A stretch of DNA of 55,035 bases from Patescibacteria group bacterium UBA6489 (GCA_002435385.1 DJMN01000070.1:1-55035); one strand, 5' to 3'; counted from the stretch's first letter, positions 9,276-20,351 are shown. Notes: generated from the sequence alone by a model not told the origin. Numbers and translations are program-made.

Positions 9276-9785
9276 TTAGTTGAAAAAGTTTTTTTCTTCT
9301 TCTTTCTTTTCTGTTTTTTCTCAAGCTTTTATCCAGGCTTCTGTTCATCATTCTAGGGTCTCTACCCATGTGAATCCTGTTTTCTTCATATATTCTAATG
9401 CCTTAGATGATCTTCATCATTTAGTGCAATAGATTAGATATCTTTTATTTTTATCAAGTTTTGATATCTCGTCTTGAAAACTAGGTGCGTCAAAAGCTAT
9501 GTATTTATCAGTATTGGGAATTATTCCCTCTTTATATTGTTCATCAGGATTTCTTAGATCTATTAAAACTGTATTTATTGTTCAGATTTTTCTTTTAAAA
9601 TCTTCTATATTTAGGTGTCAGAATTTTGTATCTGTTTCAATGTTTCAGATTGTGATTTCAAAGTTATTTGAGTTTTCTAATTCATTATCTTGAGTTTGTT
9701 TATTTCAACTGTAAAAAAATATTAAATAAATTACTAAAATTAATAAAGGAAAATAAGCAAACGCTAATAATGTGTTTTTTTTCAT
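9276..9785 (-). CDS. Membrane-anchored rhodanese-like protein
   Basis: A 169-residue protein with one N-terminal membrane anchor (residues about 5-25), a roughly 45-residue linker, then a rhodanese domain. Visible blocks are IEDFKRKIG, VLIDLRNPDEQYKEGIIP, RYLIYCTKGGRSSKALEYM (Cys near residue 122, both Gly of KGG as TGA) and LEGGTEAWIKAGE. The C-terminal KKEEEKNF is charged. The catalytic domain most likely faces outside the membrane. It stands 30 bp from the miaB stop, so miaB and this redox set may be one operon. Confidence 0.88.
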
Positions 9786-9815
9786 GAGTTAATGGTTTAA
9801 AAAAATAATAACAAT

Positions 9816-11264
9816 TTATTTAACCAATTCACCTTTTATCACATATTTATCTAAATTTGATAATTTTACATTAACTATATCTCCTATTTCTAGATTATCT
9901 GGTCATTTAAAAAATATTTCTTTGAAGTTTCTTGTTCTTCCAAAGAAATCATTTTTCTTTTTTCAGTATATTAATACCTCTTCAGTTTTATCTAACATTA
10001 ATTTATTTCTTTTTTGAATATTTTCAAGTAATAAATTATTTAAAATGTGCCATCTTTCAGCTTTAACCTTATCACTTATGTTATCAGGATATATTTTAGC
10101 TGCTATTGTTCAGGTTCTAACTGAATATCTTGCGTTATAGGAGAAGTCAAATTCACATTCTTTGAATGCTTTTACTGTGTCTTGAAACATTTCATCAGTT
10201 TCTCAGCTGAATCAGACAATTATATCGGTAGATATAGAGAAAAGAGGATCTTTGTTTCTTAGATACATAACCATATCTTTGAAGTCTTGATAGTTATGTT
10301 TTCTATTCATTCTTTTTAGCATTTCGTCATTACCAGATTGTAAGGCAAAGTGTAGATAGTTACATGTGTGTTTTAGTTCAAAATGAGCATCTAATATGTC
10401 TTTTATCATGTCATGAGGGTTATTAGAAGAGAATCTGATTCTATCAACTCATTTTATTTTATCAATTTCATCAAGTAGCTCCCTAAATGGTGTTTTATAT
10501 GAAATTTTTTCTATAGTTTTGTTATTCCATTTACTTTTTCGTTCATTCCATAGTTCTTTAGATGCCCATTGTTTTCCGTAACTGTTTACATTCTGTCATA
10601 ATAGAATAACTTCTTTTACTCCAGAGGTTACATTTTCTTCTATTTCTTTTAGTATTTCTTCTTGATTTCTGCTTTTTTCCCTTCATCTAGTGTAAGGTAC
10701 TATGCAATAGGTACAATAGTTATCACATCAGGTTTGAATTATTGTAGATCAGATTGCTCTATTATCTCTTAGTTGTTTTATTTTTAAGTAATCATCATAC
10801 TTATAATCTACTCACATATGTTCTCAGAATATATGACTTAGTATAAAAGATAGATATTTTATTTCTTCTATTCTTAATACAAAATCTATATGGCTACTTC
10901 TGGGAAATAATTTATCGTCATTGTTGAAAATTTCTTTTTGTGTTCATAGAAGTTCTATTTTTTTAGCTCTGTTTCTTTTTGTCTCTCATTCTAAATATTT
11001 TTTATTAAATCAAGTTTTTTTAACCATACAACCTGTAACTCCTATAATTTGCCCTCTATCATGTCTTCTTTTTAGATTATCAATTAATCAGAAAACTCTA
11101 TCTTCTCATTTTTGTCTTACGCTACAAGTGTTTAGTATAACAACATCAGCTTCTTCTATTTTAGAGGCTTTAAATAATCAAGCTTGTAATAAAATCATAT
11201 TTAGTTTTTCTGAATCAGCGATATTCATCTGACAACCGAATGTTTGTATGAAATATTTCTTCAT
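9816..11264 (-). CDS. miaB: tRNA methylthiotransferase MiaB (radical SAM)
   Basis: A 482-residue radical-SAM enzyme that adds a methylthio group to i6A37 of tRNAs. The N-terminal UPF0004 domain starts MKKYFIQTFGCQMNIADSEK with the first cluster Cys at residue 11; NTCSVRQKGEDRVFG and GVTGCMV carry the others. The radical-SAM triad CDNYCTYC lies near residue 182 (QTGCDNYCTYCIVPYTRG), followed by GVKEVILLGQNVNSYG. LHFALQSGNDEMLKRMNRKH and STDIIVGFSGETDEMF are typical. The C-terminus is a TRAM domain ending VKLSNLDKYVIKGELVK. QMN near the start favours MiaB over MtaB or RimO. Confidence 0.93.
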
Positions 11265-11384
11265 AATTATTTAACAATAAAAAATATCAATCTAACTTAC
11301 TTTGGTTGGTATTTTATTTAAAAAGTGTGAAATCGAAAATCTATTTTTATTTTAAAATAGTAAGAAAAATATTTCCCTAGAAAG

Positions 11385-11412
11385 TTGACTTATATTTTAA
11401 AATATGTAATAT
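11385..11412 (+). promoter_or_regulatory. Promoter of mini-gene 2
   Basis: TTGACT (11385-11390), 16-nt spacer, TAATAT (11407-11412) on the plus strand, 45 nt before the ATG. Confidence 0.55.
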
Positions 11413-11456
11413 GTTATTTATGGATAATAAAAAAGAAAAAAAATCAAGGAGTTTTG

Positions 11457-11681
11457 ATGAAAACATTTTGTGGGATTGTAGCTTTTTTGTTATTTTTCTC
11501 CATCGTTGGTATGGTCGGAGCTATTATAGTAGCTATTGTAAAAGAAATAGCTCTTACAGTGTTTCTTCTTCAAGGGGGAATAATTGGTTTGGTGGTTGGA
11601 ATTTTTGTACTTCTTGCCATTGGTGTGGGAATAGGAGAATTTCTTCTATTCCTAGGAGAAATTCTCCTAGGATTTCTTTAA
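11457..11681 (+). CDS. Small hydrophobic membrane protein, non-recoded mini-gene 2
   Basis: A 74-residue protein with at least two long hydrophobic helices (residues about 7-28 and 34-73) rich in Gly, Ile, Val and Leu, with only a few charges (KE in the middle, three Glu). The preceding CAAGGAG is a strong Shine-Dalgarno, which decides the ATG at 11457 over an upstream in-frame ATG. All twelve glycines are GGN and none is TGA, unlike neighbouring genes. The last third contains a perfect 10-bp inverted repeat (TCCTAGGAGA / TCTCCTAGGA, 11650-11672). It has its own promoter and terminator. It resembles small holin-, bacteriocin- or stress-type peptides, but no family is recognised. Confidence 0.7.
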   Translation: MKTFCGIVAFLLFFSIVGMVGAIIVAIVKEIALTVFLLQGGIIGLVVGIFVLLAIGVGIGEFLLFLGEILLGFL

Positions 11682-11701
11682 TTTAAAAAGGAGGAGTGTA
11701 A

Positions 11702-11738
11702 AAAAGTTTTCCCTGTACAGGGAAAACTTTTTTTTTGA
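11702..11738 (+). terminator. Terminator of mini-gene 2
   Basis: Stem AAAAGTTTTCCCTG / CAGGGAAAACTTTT followed by eight more T bases. It also faces the 3' end of the convergent SulP gene. Confidence 0.85.
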
Positions 11739-11744
11739 TAAAAT

Positions 11745-13529
11745 CTATTTTTTAGAACATTGTTCAAATACTTTGTTTTTACATTTCTTACATTTTTCTT
11801 TGTTAACTTTAGAGACTACTGTGAATATAGCTTCTTTTTTTACATCAAAGAAATGATCTTCTCAGATATGTTTAACAAATCCAGATTTTTTTAATTTTTC
11901 CATAACTGGTGTTTTTAGTTCTAGGAAATATAATCATCATCATTTTTTCTTTAATATAGTATTAACTTTTTCTAACATTTCCATTCAAGTCATATCTATC
12001 ATGTTTATACTTGTACAAAGCATGATTATACTATTAATTCATTCTTTACTACTCATTTTATTAAGGAAGTCGTTTATGTAGTTAGAAGATCAAAAATATA
12101 TTGACATATCTACTCTTATGATTCAGATTTGAGGACATTTTAAACCTTCTATATCAGAGCAAGATAATCTATGTTCTGAAGTTAAAGTTTTTTTATTCTT
12201 TTTCTCATCAAAAATGCTATATAGTCTAACGATTCTAGGAGTAGATGTTCTATTTAAAAATATGATTAGAGATAATAGTATTCAAAAATATATAGCAAAT
12301 TCTAATTCTAAGAATAAAGTACAAAAGAAAGTAACAAGTAGTATAGAAGTTTCGCTCTTACTTACTTTTAAAACGTGTTTTATTTGTCAGAAATCTACTA
12401 GATTGTAACCAACTAATACGATTACTCATGCCATTGCGGGTACTGATATATATTTTGTTATAGGTGCAATAAGTAGTATTATAAGCATTAAGAATACTGC
12501 AGCAAATATACCTGACATAGGAGTTTTTGCTCAAGCTGAATAGTTTACTCAAGAACGAGTGAATGATCCACTTCATGCGTATGCAGAGAAAAAACTTCAA
12601 ACTATGTTTGACATTCATTGTCATACAAATTCTTGGTTAGCATCAATCATTTGATGAGATTTTGAAGCAACTGCTCTACCTATAGATACAGCTTCTATTA
12701 ATCATAGTATTGCAATAGCAAAAGCTCATGATGCTAATGTTCTTATATTTCCCATAGATAAACTAGGTACTGAAAAAGAAGGTAGTTTAGATGGAATTGC
12801 TTCTACGAAGTCTTTTCCACTAAAGTGTTCTTTAAAGAAATATGCTATTAGAGACCCTAAAATTAGAGCTACTAGAAGATTTGGGATTTTTTTGAAATAT
12901 TTTTTTACTAGGACTGCTATTAGTAGGGTAGATACTCAGACTATTATAGCATATATGTTAGATTCTGTTATATTTTCAGATATAATTTTCCAAGTTTCAA
13001 GAAATTCTGTTCACCTAGGTATTGATAGTCAGAAAATGCTTTTCATTTGGCTGGTTACAATAAGTATAGCCGCTCAAGCAGTAAAACCTATAACTACAGT
13101 ATGAGAAACGAAATCAACAACTTTTCCTAATTTTACAAGTCAGAATACTAACTGGTAAACTCAAGCTAAAAAGGTTAATACTAGTGCTAATTGTATAAAT
13201 TCAGGACTTCAAATTTCTGTGAATCATTTTAAAGTACTAAATATTACTAAAGATATAGCTGTGGTTGGTCATGAGATTAAGTGTCTTGATGAACCGAATA
13301 TAGCAGCAATAATTGGAGTAACCATTGCTGTATATAGTCAGTATTCTGCTGGTAATCATGCTATTGTAGCAAATGCTATTCATTGAGGTAAAACAATAAT
13401 TGCACCAGTTATTCAAGCTATAATATCAGCTTTTATAACTCATTCTTCTTTTAGGTCAGGAATCCATTTTCTACAAGATGTGAATCTCTTTTGTAGAGAC
13501 TTTAGAAAGGCTTTAGTGATTATTTTCAT
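11745..13529 (-). CDS. SulP-family anion transporter with STAS domain, copy A
   Basis: A 594-residue SLC26/SulP permease. The N-terminal region WIPDLKEEGVIKADIIAGIT leads into the signature IVLPQGIAFATIAGLPAEYG and the 10-14 helix core (FGSSRHLISGPTTAIS, SYAGSGSFTRSGVN, then SAGAKTP). From about residue 450 there is a cytoplasmic STAS domain (RVDMSIYFGSSNYIND, MIDMTGMEML). Many helix-packing glycines are TGA. Family members carry sulphate, bicarbonate or other anions, and the substrate cannot be read from sequence. Unusual is the C-terminal tail KEKCKKCKNKVFEQCSKK, a Cys cluster outside the STAS fold that could bind metal. A second SulP gene lies 92 bp upstream. Confidence 0.92.
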
Positions 13530-13621
13530 AAAGTCAAGATTAAAAAATAAATTCATCCTGTTTTAACCTTTTTTTATGAAAAAGCAAATTTTTTTATTAA
13601 TTATAAGTTGCTTTAAGGGTT

Positions 13622-15370
13622 TTATGTTTCGTTAGTCTTTATTGGAATGTATTTTCTAAGGGGTTTTTTATCTAAATCATCGAAGTCTTTTAGACTATAT
13701 TTTAAGGCATCTTTTAAGCTATAAAAAAGTTTATCTTCTCCAAAATATTCTATAAAATCTACTCTTTCTAATGCTTTTTTGATTTGTAGTTTAGGTCTCA
13801 TAATGTATACTTCTATGTTCTTGGATTTTATTTTTCTAATAGTTTTTTCTAGAATGTTTATTCATGTGTAATCCATATCATTAAGTCATTCGAAATCAAG
13901 TATCAATAATTTAATTTCTTTTTTCTCTTCTATGAAGTTGAATAATTTATCACTAAAATATTCTGAATTTGCAAAATATAAACTACCATCGAATCTATAG
14001 ATTCAAATGTTTTTACTTGTTTGTATTGAGTATTTTTGAGCATCTCTGAGGCTTCAATCTTTATATCTAGAGACTTCTATAAATCTGGGAGTCATTGTAC
14101 GATATAAAAATAGAAATAAAGATACAAATACTCATATTAAGATTCATTTTTCTAGATTTGGAGCTAATAATAAGGTTCATATAAAAGTTATTATTCAAAC
14201 TATACAGTCATGGGGTTCTACCTTCCAGGCTTTTATAAATGGTTTAAATGTGATTAATCTAGATACTGCTATTATTATTATTACTGCTAATGTAACTTTA
14301 GGTATATAGTATAAGATTGGAGTTAAAAATAGTAATGTAAAGGCAACAATTATTCATGATATTACAGAAAAGAATCATGTTTTAGCATTCATATTATTTG
14401 CTATAGCACTTCTGGAAAAAGAACCTGCAACAGGAAATCATCAGAAAAGTCATGATGATACATTTGCTATTCCCTGTCCTATAAGTTCTTGGTTTACATC
14501 AATATCATTATCCGTTTTTATGGCTAGGGTTTTTGCTATACTTATTGATTCCATAAAGCCTACAGAACCTATTATTGCTGCAGATGTAATTACTTGTAGA
14601 ATTATTGTTAGGTCAAATCTTGGTATATGAAAGATGGGTAGTCATTTAGGTATTTCTCATATAATTCATCAAAATCAAGTAAACCATGATACAAAAGTAG
14701 TTAAAATTATAACAATTATAACTCATGGTAAGTTACTTCTAAATATTTTAAAATATAATATTGATACAAAGGATAATAGTCATATTAAAAAAGCTATTAT
14801 ATTGGTGTTTTTTAAGTTTTTTACTATATTGATAGCTGTTTCAAATAAATATTCTCAGTCATCTACCTTTATTCAAAAAATATCAGGAATCTGAGAAAGT
14901 ATTATCATTATAGCAGCAGCATTAGTAAAACCTCTAACAACGGGATGAGAAAAAAATTTTATAATAACTCCCATATGAGTAATTCATAGGATTATTTGAA
15001 AAACTCAGACAATTAAAGCCATGAATGTTGCATAAAAGATATATCATTCACTTGTATTTGGTAGTATGTTTGTTAAAGATGTAGCTGTTAGTAGGGATAT
15101 TACGGCGGAAGGTCAGGTAGATGATTGTCTAGATGATCAAAATAATCAAGCTATCATTGTAGGAATAAAGGCTGCATATAGTCACATAATTGGAGGTAAT
15201 CATGCTAATCTTGCATATGCCATAGATTGAGGAATTAAAACTAGGGCAACAGATATTCATGCTATGAAATCTGCTTTTAGTACATTTTTATCTTTTAATT
15301 CTCAAATCCATTCTAGAAAAGGAAAAAGATTTTTAATTTTTACTGATTTTTCTATAATTTTTTCTATCAT
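13622..15370 (-). CDS. SulP-family anion transporter with STAS domain, copy B
   Basis: A 582-residue SulP permease and paralogue of the downstream gene. The start is MIEKIIEKSVKIKNLFPFLE, followed by LKADFIAGISVALVLIPQSM with AYARLAGLPP, the classical SulP signature, then the multi-helix core. The STAS domain occupies the last 140 residues (WIYRFDGSLYFANSEYFSD, LILDFEWLNDMDYTG, and the tail KPLRKYIPIKTNET). This copy has the Q-S-M-A-Y consensus, whereas copy A has Q-G-I-A-F, so they probably differ in substrate (inference). Its ATG abuts the T run of a strong hairpin, so it may depend on read-through from the upstream coiled-coil gene. Confidence 0.92.
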
Positions 15371-15416
15371 AAAAAGTGATACAATTTTAAATATTATATA
15401 AATTGTATCACTTTTT
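15371..15416 (-). terminator. Terminator or attenuator hairpin abutting a start codon
   Basis: A perfect 17-bp stem (AAAAAGTGATACAATTT and its complement) with a 12-nt loop. On the minus strand the CACTTTTT run is followed directly by the ATG of SulP copy B. It terminates the coiled-coil gene, or acts as an attenuator for SulP B. Confidence 0.75.
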
Positions 15417-15449
15417 TAGTATTTTTTCAAAAATCTGGTGTTTTAAGGA

Positions 15450-16631
15450 TTATTGAGTTGCTAGAGGTGGAGTTATTACCTTGAAATCATAATCAATTTT
15501 TTTAACTTTGTAATCAAAAATATTATCAGACTTTCAAATAATGTATAAGCTTCAATTTTTGTTTATAAATTGAACCTTTAGAAGATAAGTTCCTTCTTCT
15601 GTTTCTGATATACTAATAACTTTAGCTTCTAAACAGCTATTCATTGTTTCACAGTAGTTTTTTAAAACAAAAAATTTACTTCATCTTTTTTCTACTGGGG
15701 TGTATTCAGCTAACTCTCACCAACCGTTTTGAGGTTCAAATAATTTTGATGCTTCACTATAGTTTTCTCTTCTTAGGTAGTCAAAAAATTCAGCTAAAGT
15801 CTTTTCTACTACTTCTTTTTCTTGAACTAAATTTCAAACAAGAATATCTCATCTTCTATTTATTTCGTCTCTTAATTTTTCTTTTTCTTCTTCTAGTCTT
15901 TCAATTTTTTTCTTTAGGTTAGATATCTCTAGTCTGGAATTTTCTGAATCATTTCATCAACTCATTCTAAGTTTTTGATTTGCTTCTTCTAATTTTTCTA
16001 TTTCTTTATTTAGTGCAGCTATTCTTTTGCTATTTTCTTTTAGGCTAATATTTGTTTCTTGTAATTCTTCTAATTCTTTTTTTAGTCTTATTATAGTTTT
16101 TCAGTTTTCTTTTAGTTGTGAATTATATTCATTTAAATCTGCGATTTCTTTCTCAAGTTCTTTTATTTTTTCATCATTGTTAGTTGTGGATCATGATTCT
16201 GTGGTTGATCAACTAGCTGATTGTAGTCTATTAATTTCTTTTTCTAGTCTCTGGATTTCTTCATTGTATTCTGATAGGTCGGAGTTATAATCTCTTAGTT
16301 CTGTTATTTCTGCTTCTAGTTCAGAGATTCTTTTACTACTGTCTTCTGATCAAGATGCAGCTAACCTTAGGTTATCTATTTCTTTTTGTAATTTAGATAT
16401 TTCTTTGTTACTTTCTTCAAGTTCGTCATTTTTGTTTTTTAACTCGTCTATTTCTTTTTTCATGTCTTCTATTCTTCATTCTTCTGTTTTTGGTTCTTCA
16501 TTTTTGTTTTCAATAATATTATCTAGCCACCAATAATCAAGTTTATATTCAGGAAAAAAATAATGTTGAACAACTAAAATTCATAGAACAATGACTATTA
16601 AAGATAAAAGAATTAGTAACATTTTTTTCAT
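15450..16631 (-). CDS. Membrane-anchored coiled-coil protein with C-terminal globular domain
   Basis: A 393-residue protein. One membrane segment occupies residues 4-22 (MLLILLSLIVIVLGILVVQ). Residues about 45-265 are a long coiled coil with a recurring module ISELEAEITELRDYNS, four or five times, interrupted by Ser/Gly/Thr-rich linkers (ASGSTTESGSTTNN). A roughly 110-residue globular domain closes it (VEKTLAEFFDYLRRENYSEA, then CETMNSCLEAKVISIS with two Cys, ending ITPPLATQ). The globular part looks like an NTF2/DUF4878-type fold by pattern only. It is last of three co-directional genes (gaps 2 and 41 bp). Likely an envelope spacer or scaffold; no family name is supported. Confidence 0.8.
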
Positions 16632-16672
16632 AATGTAATGATTATTTTTAAAATATTTTTGTTTTAATTTTA

Positions 16673-17104
16673 TTATTCAGAGGTTCATGTAGAATTTTCT
16701 TCTCAGATTTCAGAAACCTTATCTATGACTTCTTTTACTTCATTAATTTTATCGGATGTATTTTCTATGAATTCTTTTGTGTCTTCATACTTTTCTTCAG
16801 CTCATGACATTGTTTTTCTAAATGTATCTATTGTTTCTTTTGTTGTGTTTACTCAATCTTCAAAATCATCTTTAGCTTTGATTGCTCAGCTGTAAACTCT
16901 ATTGTATGAATCTATTGCTTCTTCTTTTGTTGGAACTCTCGTTATTATTTCATCAAATTTTTCTTTCGCATTTCTTAAATTGGTAGCTAAATTTGGGACT
17001 CATAAAAGACTACTTACTTTGTCAGAAAAATCTGGTGCTTGAAAAACAGCTAGTAAGTAGAGGATTATAATGATTAGAATAGACCGTAAAATCTTGTTTA
17101 TCAT
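16673..17104 (-). CDS. Small membrane-anchored helical protein
   Basis: A 143-residue protein with one N-terminal membrane helix (MINKILRSILIIIILYLLAV). An amphipathic helical region with many Lys/Glu/Asp follows (AKDDFEDGVNTTKETIDTF, AEEKYEDTKEFIENTSDKI), ending ENSTGTSE. No Cys and no catalytic motif are visible. Only 2 bp separate it from the upstream zinc-ribbon gene, so the two are co-translated. Function unknown. Confidence 0.75.
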
Positions 17105-17106
17105 GA

Positions 17107-17493
17107 TTAATCGTTTTTAAATAAATCATCTACTTTGAATTTTCTTTCTTTTAAGACTTTACTTAGTGTCACTATTTCTTCATCTTTTATGATATTTTTT
17201 GAAATTTTTGTTTTAGAAATAGATCATTTTACTCAAACCATTTCTCATAGTTTTTTTCCTATTTCTCTTAGTTGTTCGTTTGAAATATTCATTTTTTGTA
17301 AATCCATTGATACAACTTCAACTTTTACCATAGAGTGTTTTCCACATTTTGGACATGTTACATCTATGTTTATTGTTGTTCCTGCTGCTCCTATTATATC
17401 TATATCTTCTTCTGAAATTTCACTTTGACAAGAAGGGCATTTATGAGATTCAACCATTGAGTCAATCATTCATTTTAGGGCTACGTAATTCAT
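17107..17493 (-). CDS. Zinc-ribbon protein
   Basis: A 128-residue soluble protein with a rubredoxin-knuckle zinc ribbon. The first pair is in SHKCPSCQSEI near residue 20 and the second in VTCPKCGKHS near residue 50. A basic C-terminal region follows (SKVLKERKFKVDDLFKND). There is one TGA-Gly near the start (ALKGMIDSM) and another in KKLGEMVG. First gene of the three-gene operon with the membrane helical and coiled-coil proteins. It may regulate or assemble its membrane neighbours; this is inference from order only. Confidence 0.78.
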
Positions 17494-17545
17494 ATTATTT
17501 ATTTTAATTATAAAGTTATTTAGAAACTAATATAATTATAGCAGA

Positions 17546-19024
17546 TTATTTTAATTCTTTCAAAACATTTTCGATTTTTTCTATTGACTTTTCTCTTCAG
17601 AATATATATATAAGTTCTAGTGCTCCGGGTGAAAATTCTTTTTTACTAAGAGCTACTCTAACTGGCCATAGTACTTGACCGTTTTTCATTCATTCTTCTT
17701 TTATTTTTTCTATGAATAGGTTTTTTATGCTTTCTATTGATTTTAAATCATTGTTTTTATCTTTTAATATTCATAGTGCTATATTTAATCATTGTTTTAC
17801 TGTAGTTAGATTTTTGATTTTCATTTTTTCGTTTAAAATCAGATCTATTTCTAATACTCAAGGTTCTTCATAGAAAAAATCTGTTAATCTTTTGAAATCA
17901 GAAAACTTTTTAATTCTGGTTTTTAATTCGTTTAGTATTTTTTTGTTATAATCTTCTGGTAAGTCTTTAATTGTTTTATGGAAATTTTTATCGTATCTTT
18001 TTAAATATGTGATAAATTTGTTGTAGATTAAGTCTATATCTAAACTAGCTAGGTATTTAGAGTTGAACCAATCTAATCTGTCCACATCAAATACTGCTCA
18101 TGCTTTATGAACGTCTTCTAGTTTAAACTCAGATATAAGTTCTTCTATAGTGAACATTTCCCTAGTTGATTTAGGGTTCCATCAAAGTAGAGATATGTAG
18201 TTTATAATTGCTTCAACTAGATACCCTTTTTCTAAGTATGATTCTACTGATACATCTCAAGTTCTTTTGCTTAATTTTTTTCTGTCACTTCATAGAAGTA
18301 ATGGAATATGTGCGAATATTGGTTTTTCCCAGCCAAAAGATTCATATAAAAGTACATGTTTGGGAGTAGATGGAGTCCATTCATCTCATCTTATAACGTG
18401 TGTTATTTCCATCATATGGTCATCTATAACGTTTGCTAGATGGTATGTAGGAAATCAATCAGATTTAAATAGTACTTGGTCATCTATGTCTTTTGTATTG
18501 ACTGTAACTTTTCATTTTATCATATCTTCAAAGGTTACATCTTTGTTTTTTGGAACTCTGAGTCTTATGGTGTATGGTAATCCTTTATCTAATTTTTCTT
18601 TTACTTCGTCTTCTGATAGGTATCTACAGTTTTGATCGTATTTTGTTGGTAATCATAGATTTTTTTGTTCTTCTCTGAGTTTTTCTAATCTTTTTGATGA
18701 ACAGAAACAGTAGTATGCTGTTCCATTTTTTAGGAGTTCATCTACGTATTTTTTATAAATGTCTAATCTTTCAGATTGAAGGTATGGTCAGTTTTTTCAT
18801 GGGTTGTTTGGTCATTCATCAGGTATAAGTCATACAGATGCTAGTACTTCTAATAGGTTTTCTATACTTCATTCTACATATCTGCTTCTGTCTGTATCTT
18901 CTATACGAAGCATAAATTTTCAATTATTTTTTTTAGCAAAAAGGTAATTGTATAGCACTGTTCTAAGGCTTCATATGTGTAAATATCAAGTAGGACTTGG
19001 TGCAAAGCGTGTAACTACGGTCAT
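17546..19024 (-). CDS. gltX: Glutamyl-tRNA synthetase
   Basis: A 492-residue class I synthetase. MTVVTRFAPSPTGYLHIGSL carries the HIGH-type motif at residues 15-18, with both glycines TGA. IEDTDRSRYVEGS, FKSDGFPTYHLANVIDDHMM, THVIRGDEWTPSTPKH and the KMSKS-type KKLSKRTGDVS near residue 250 are all present. The C-terminal helical anticodon-binding domain ends ENVLKELK. AIINYISLLGWNP is diagnostic of GluRS rather than GlnRS. A strong dyad in the leader abuts the ATG. Confidence 0.95.
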
Positions 19025-19029
19025 ATTAT

Positions 19030-19066
19030 TTCTTAATATTATAAATTAATGTTGAAATATTAAGAA
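19030..19066 (-). promoter_or_regulatory. Leader dyad just upstream of gltX
   Basis: A perfect 11-bp inverted repeat (TTCTTAATATT / AATATTAAGAA) with a 15-nt loop, 5 nt before the ATG. It could form an RNA hairpin hiding the start, or be a protein operator. Confidence 0.45.
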
Positions 19067-19181
19067 TAAAGATGTTTTTGTAAAGTTTTTGTGAGTATAT
19101 TTATGATAGTGGAGGTGGTGTTTTTATTTGGTACTGAATATTGATTTTGTTAGAAATAAAAAAGTGTTTTAATTAATTTAG

Positions 19182-19490
19182 TTAAATTTTATATAAATCT
19201 TTTTTTGGAGTAGGATTTTTTTCTTTAACTTTAGTTTTAGTTTTGTTAGGAGATGGTATATATTTTATGGCTCAATGAGTTAAAAGTTCTTCAATTAAAT
19301 CTAATGTAGAGTGTGATGAGTATAATGAAGGTTCTAGTATTCAGGTTTCATCAAGTTTTATTATTCATCCAATTAAGAGATTCCTGATTTGTTCTTTTTT
19401 ATTAGATATATGCTTTTGTATTTTCTGAATTCAAATTAAGGTTGAATTCTTTTTCTCTTTTGATCATTGAACTTTGTTGCTATGTTCCAT
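19182..19490 (-). CDS. Hypothetical protein, 102 aa
   Basis: A soluble, basic protein (MEHSNKVQGSKEKKNSTLIG at the start, KTKTKVKEKNPTPKKDLYKI at the end). A helical core with LLIGGIIKLDETG and LDLIEELLTHGAIKYIPSP lies between. Five of its six glycines are TGA, so it reads only with code 25. It is 26 bp downstream of the exported protein gene and probably in its operon. No family is recognised. Confidence 0.6.
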
Positions 19491-19516
19491 ATTTACAAAA
19501 ATTAAGATTTTAAAAT

Positions 19517-20287
19517 TTATCTACTACATTTAACTTCATATTGTTGTCAGTCTTCTCATATAAAAGTTGATCAACATGGTAGATTATTTATGCTATCATA
19601 AATAATCTTTGCTCATTGTCCTGCATCATTAAAAATTCTTTTCGCTCATTTTCCAAGATCATTTCAGAACCTATTATAGGCATCTCAAAAATCAAGAGGT
19701 CTTCATAAGTCATTATATACATCTCTATAAAATTGATCTAATCTATCGTCTGCTTGTTTAATTTTCTTTGCTGCATATCCTTTTAATCAACCATTGTTTT
19801 CCCATTCTTTTTGCTTTTGTAATCCTTGATTTAATTCGTTATTCCTCGTTACAAGAAAATTGTAAGTTTCCATTATTTTGTTATATTCTCTAACTAATCC
19901 ATCACGTTTATCTTCTGAAGGGCTTTTAAAATCCCAAACTCCTCTTTTATTTCTATTTTCATACTGTTCTCTTGCTATTATTGAGTCAAGTCTTTGTATT
20001 TCAGCATTTAAAGGAGCTAATTGAGTATTATTAATTGTGTTCATTTGATATCTGTTATTATTTATTTCTTGTTGTATTTCTGCTGAACTTTTAGCGATAG
20101 CATTATTTACTAGTGGGCTTCATAAATTGGCATATGCTGTTACTGAAGAAAAAAGAACTAACATAAAAATATTTTCTTTTACTCAATTAATTAATGTTCC
20201 CATAATTCAAGAACTTCCTTTTATTCTTTCTTGTGTGTCATTAGTAACAGCAATATCTTTGTTTTGGATGTTATTAGGATTACTCAT
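19517..20287 (-). CDS. Exported or membrane-anchored helical protein with C-terminal Cys pair
   Basis: A 256-residue protein. About 35 polar residues precede one hydrophobic segment (ENIFMLVLFSSVTAYA, residues about 38-53), so it is a late signal anchor. A helical central region follows (LNAEIQRLDSIIAREQYENR, LVREYNKIMETYNFLVTRNN). A Gly/Asp-rich segment in which most glycines are TGA (DLGRPLDFGDAYNRFGNDLG) precedes an end with two Cys, in NNLPCGSTFIGEDG and EVKCSR. A good promoter stands upstream. Function unknown; the closing Cys pair could form a disulphide. Confidence 0.7.
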
Positions 20288-20323
20288 AGTTGATTAATTT
20301 ATGTGAATTAGAAATTATGGAGT

Positions 20324-20351
20324 ATAATAAATATTTTTATCTCAATGTCAA
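20324..20351 (-). promoter_or_regulatory. Sigma-70-type promoter
   Basis: TTGACA (20346-20351), 16-nt spacer, TATTAT (20324-20329) on the minus strand, 37 nt before the ATG of the exported helical protein. Confidence 0.65.

Noticed and set aside
9001..10000. Premature stops suggesting pseudogenes in the rhodanese/miaB region
   Set aside because: All of the apparent stops are TGA at positions where the families have Gly.
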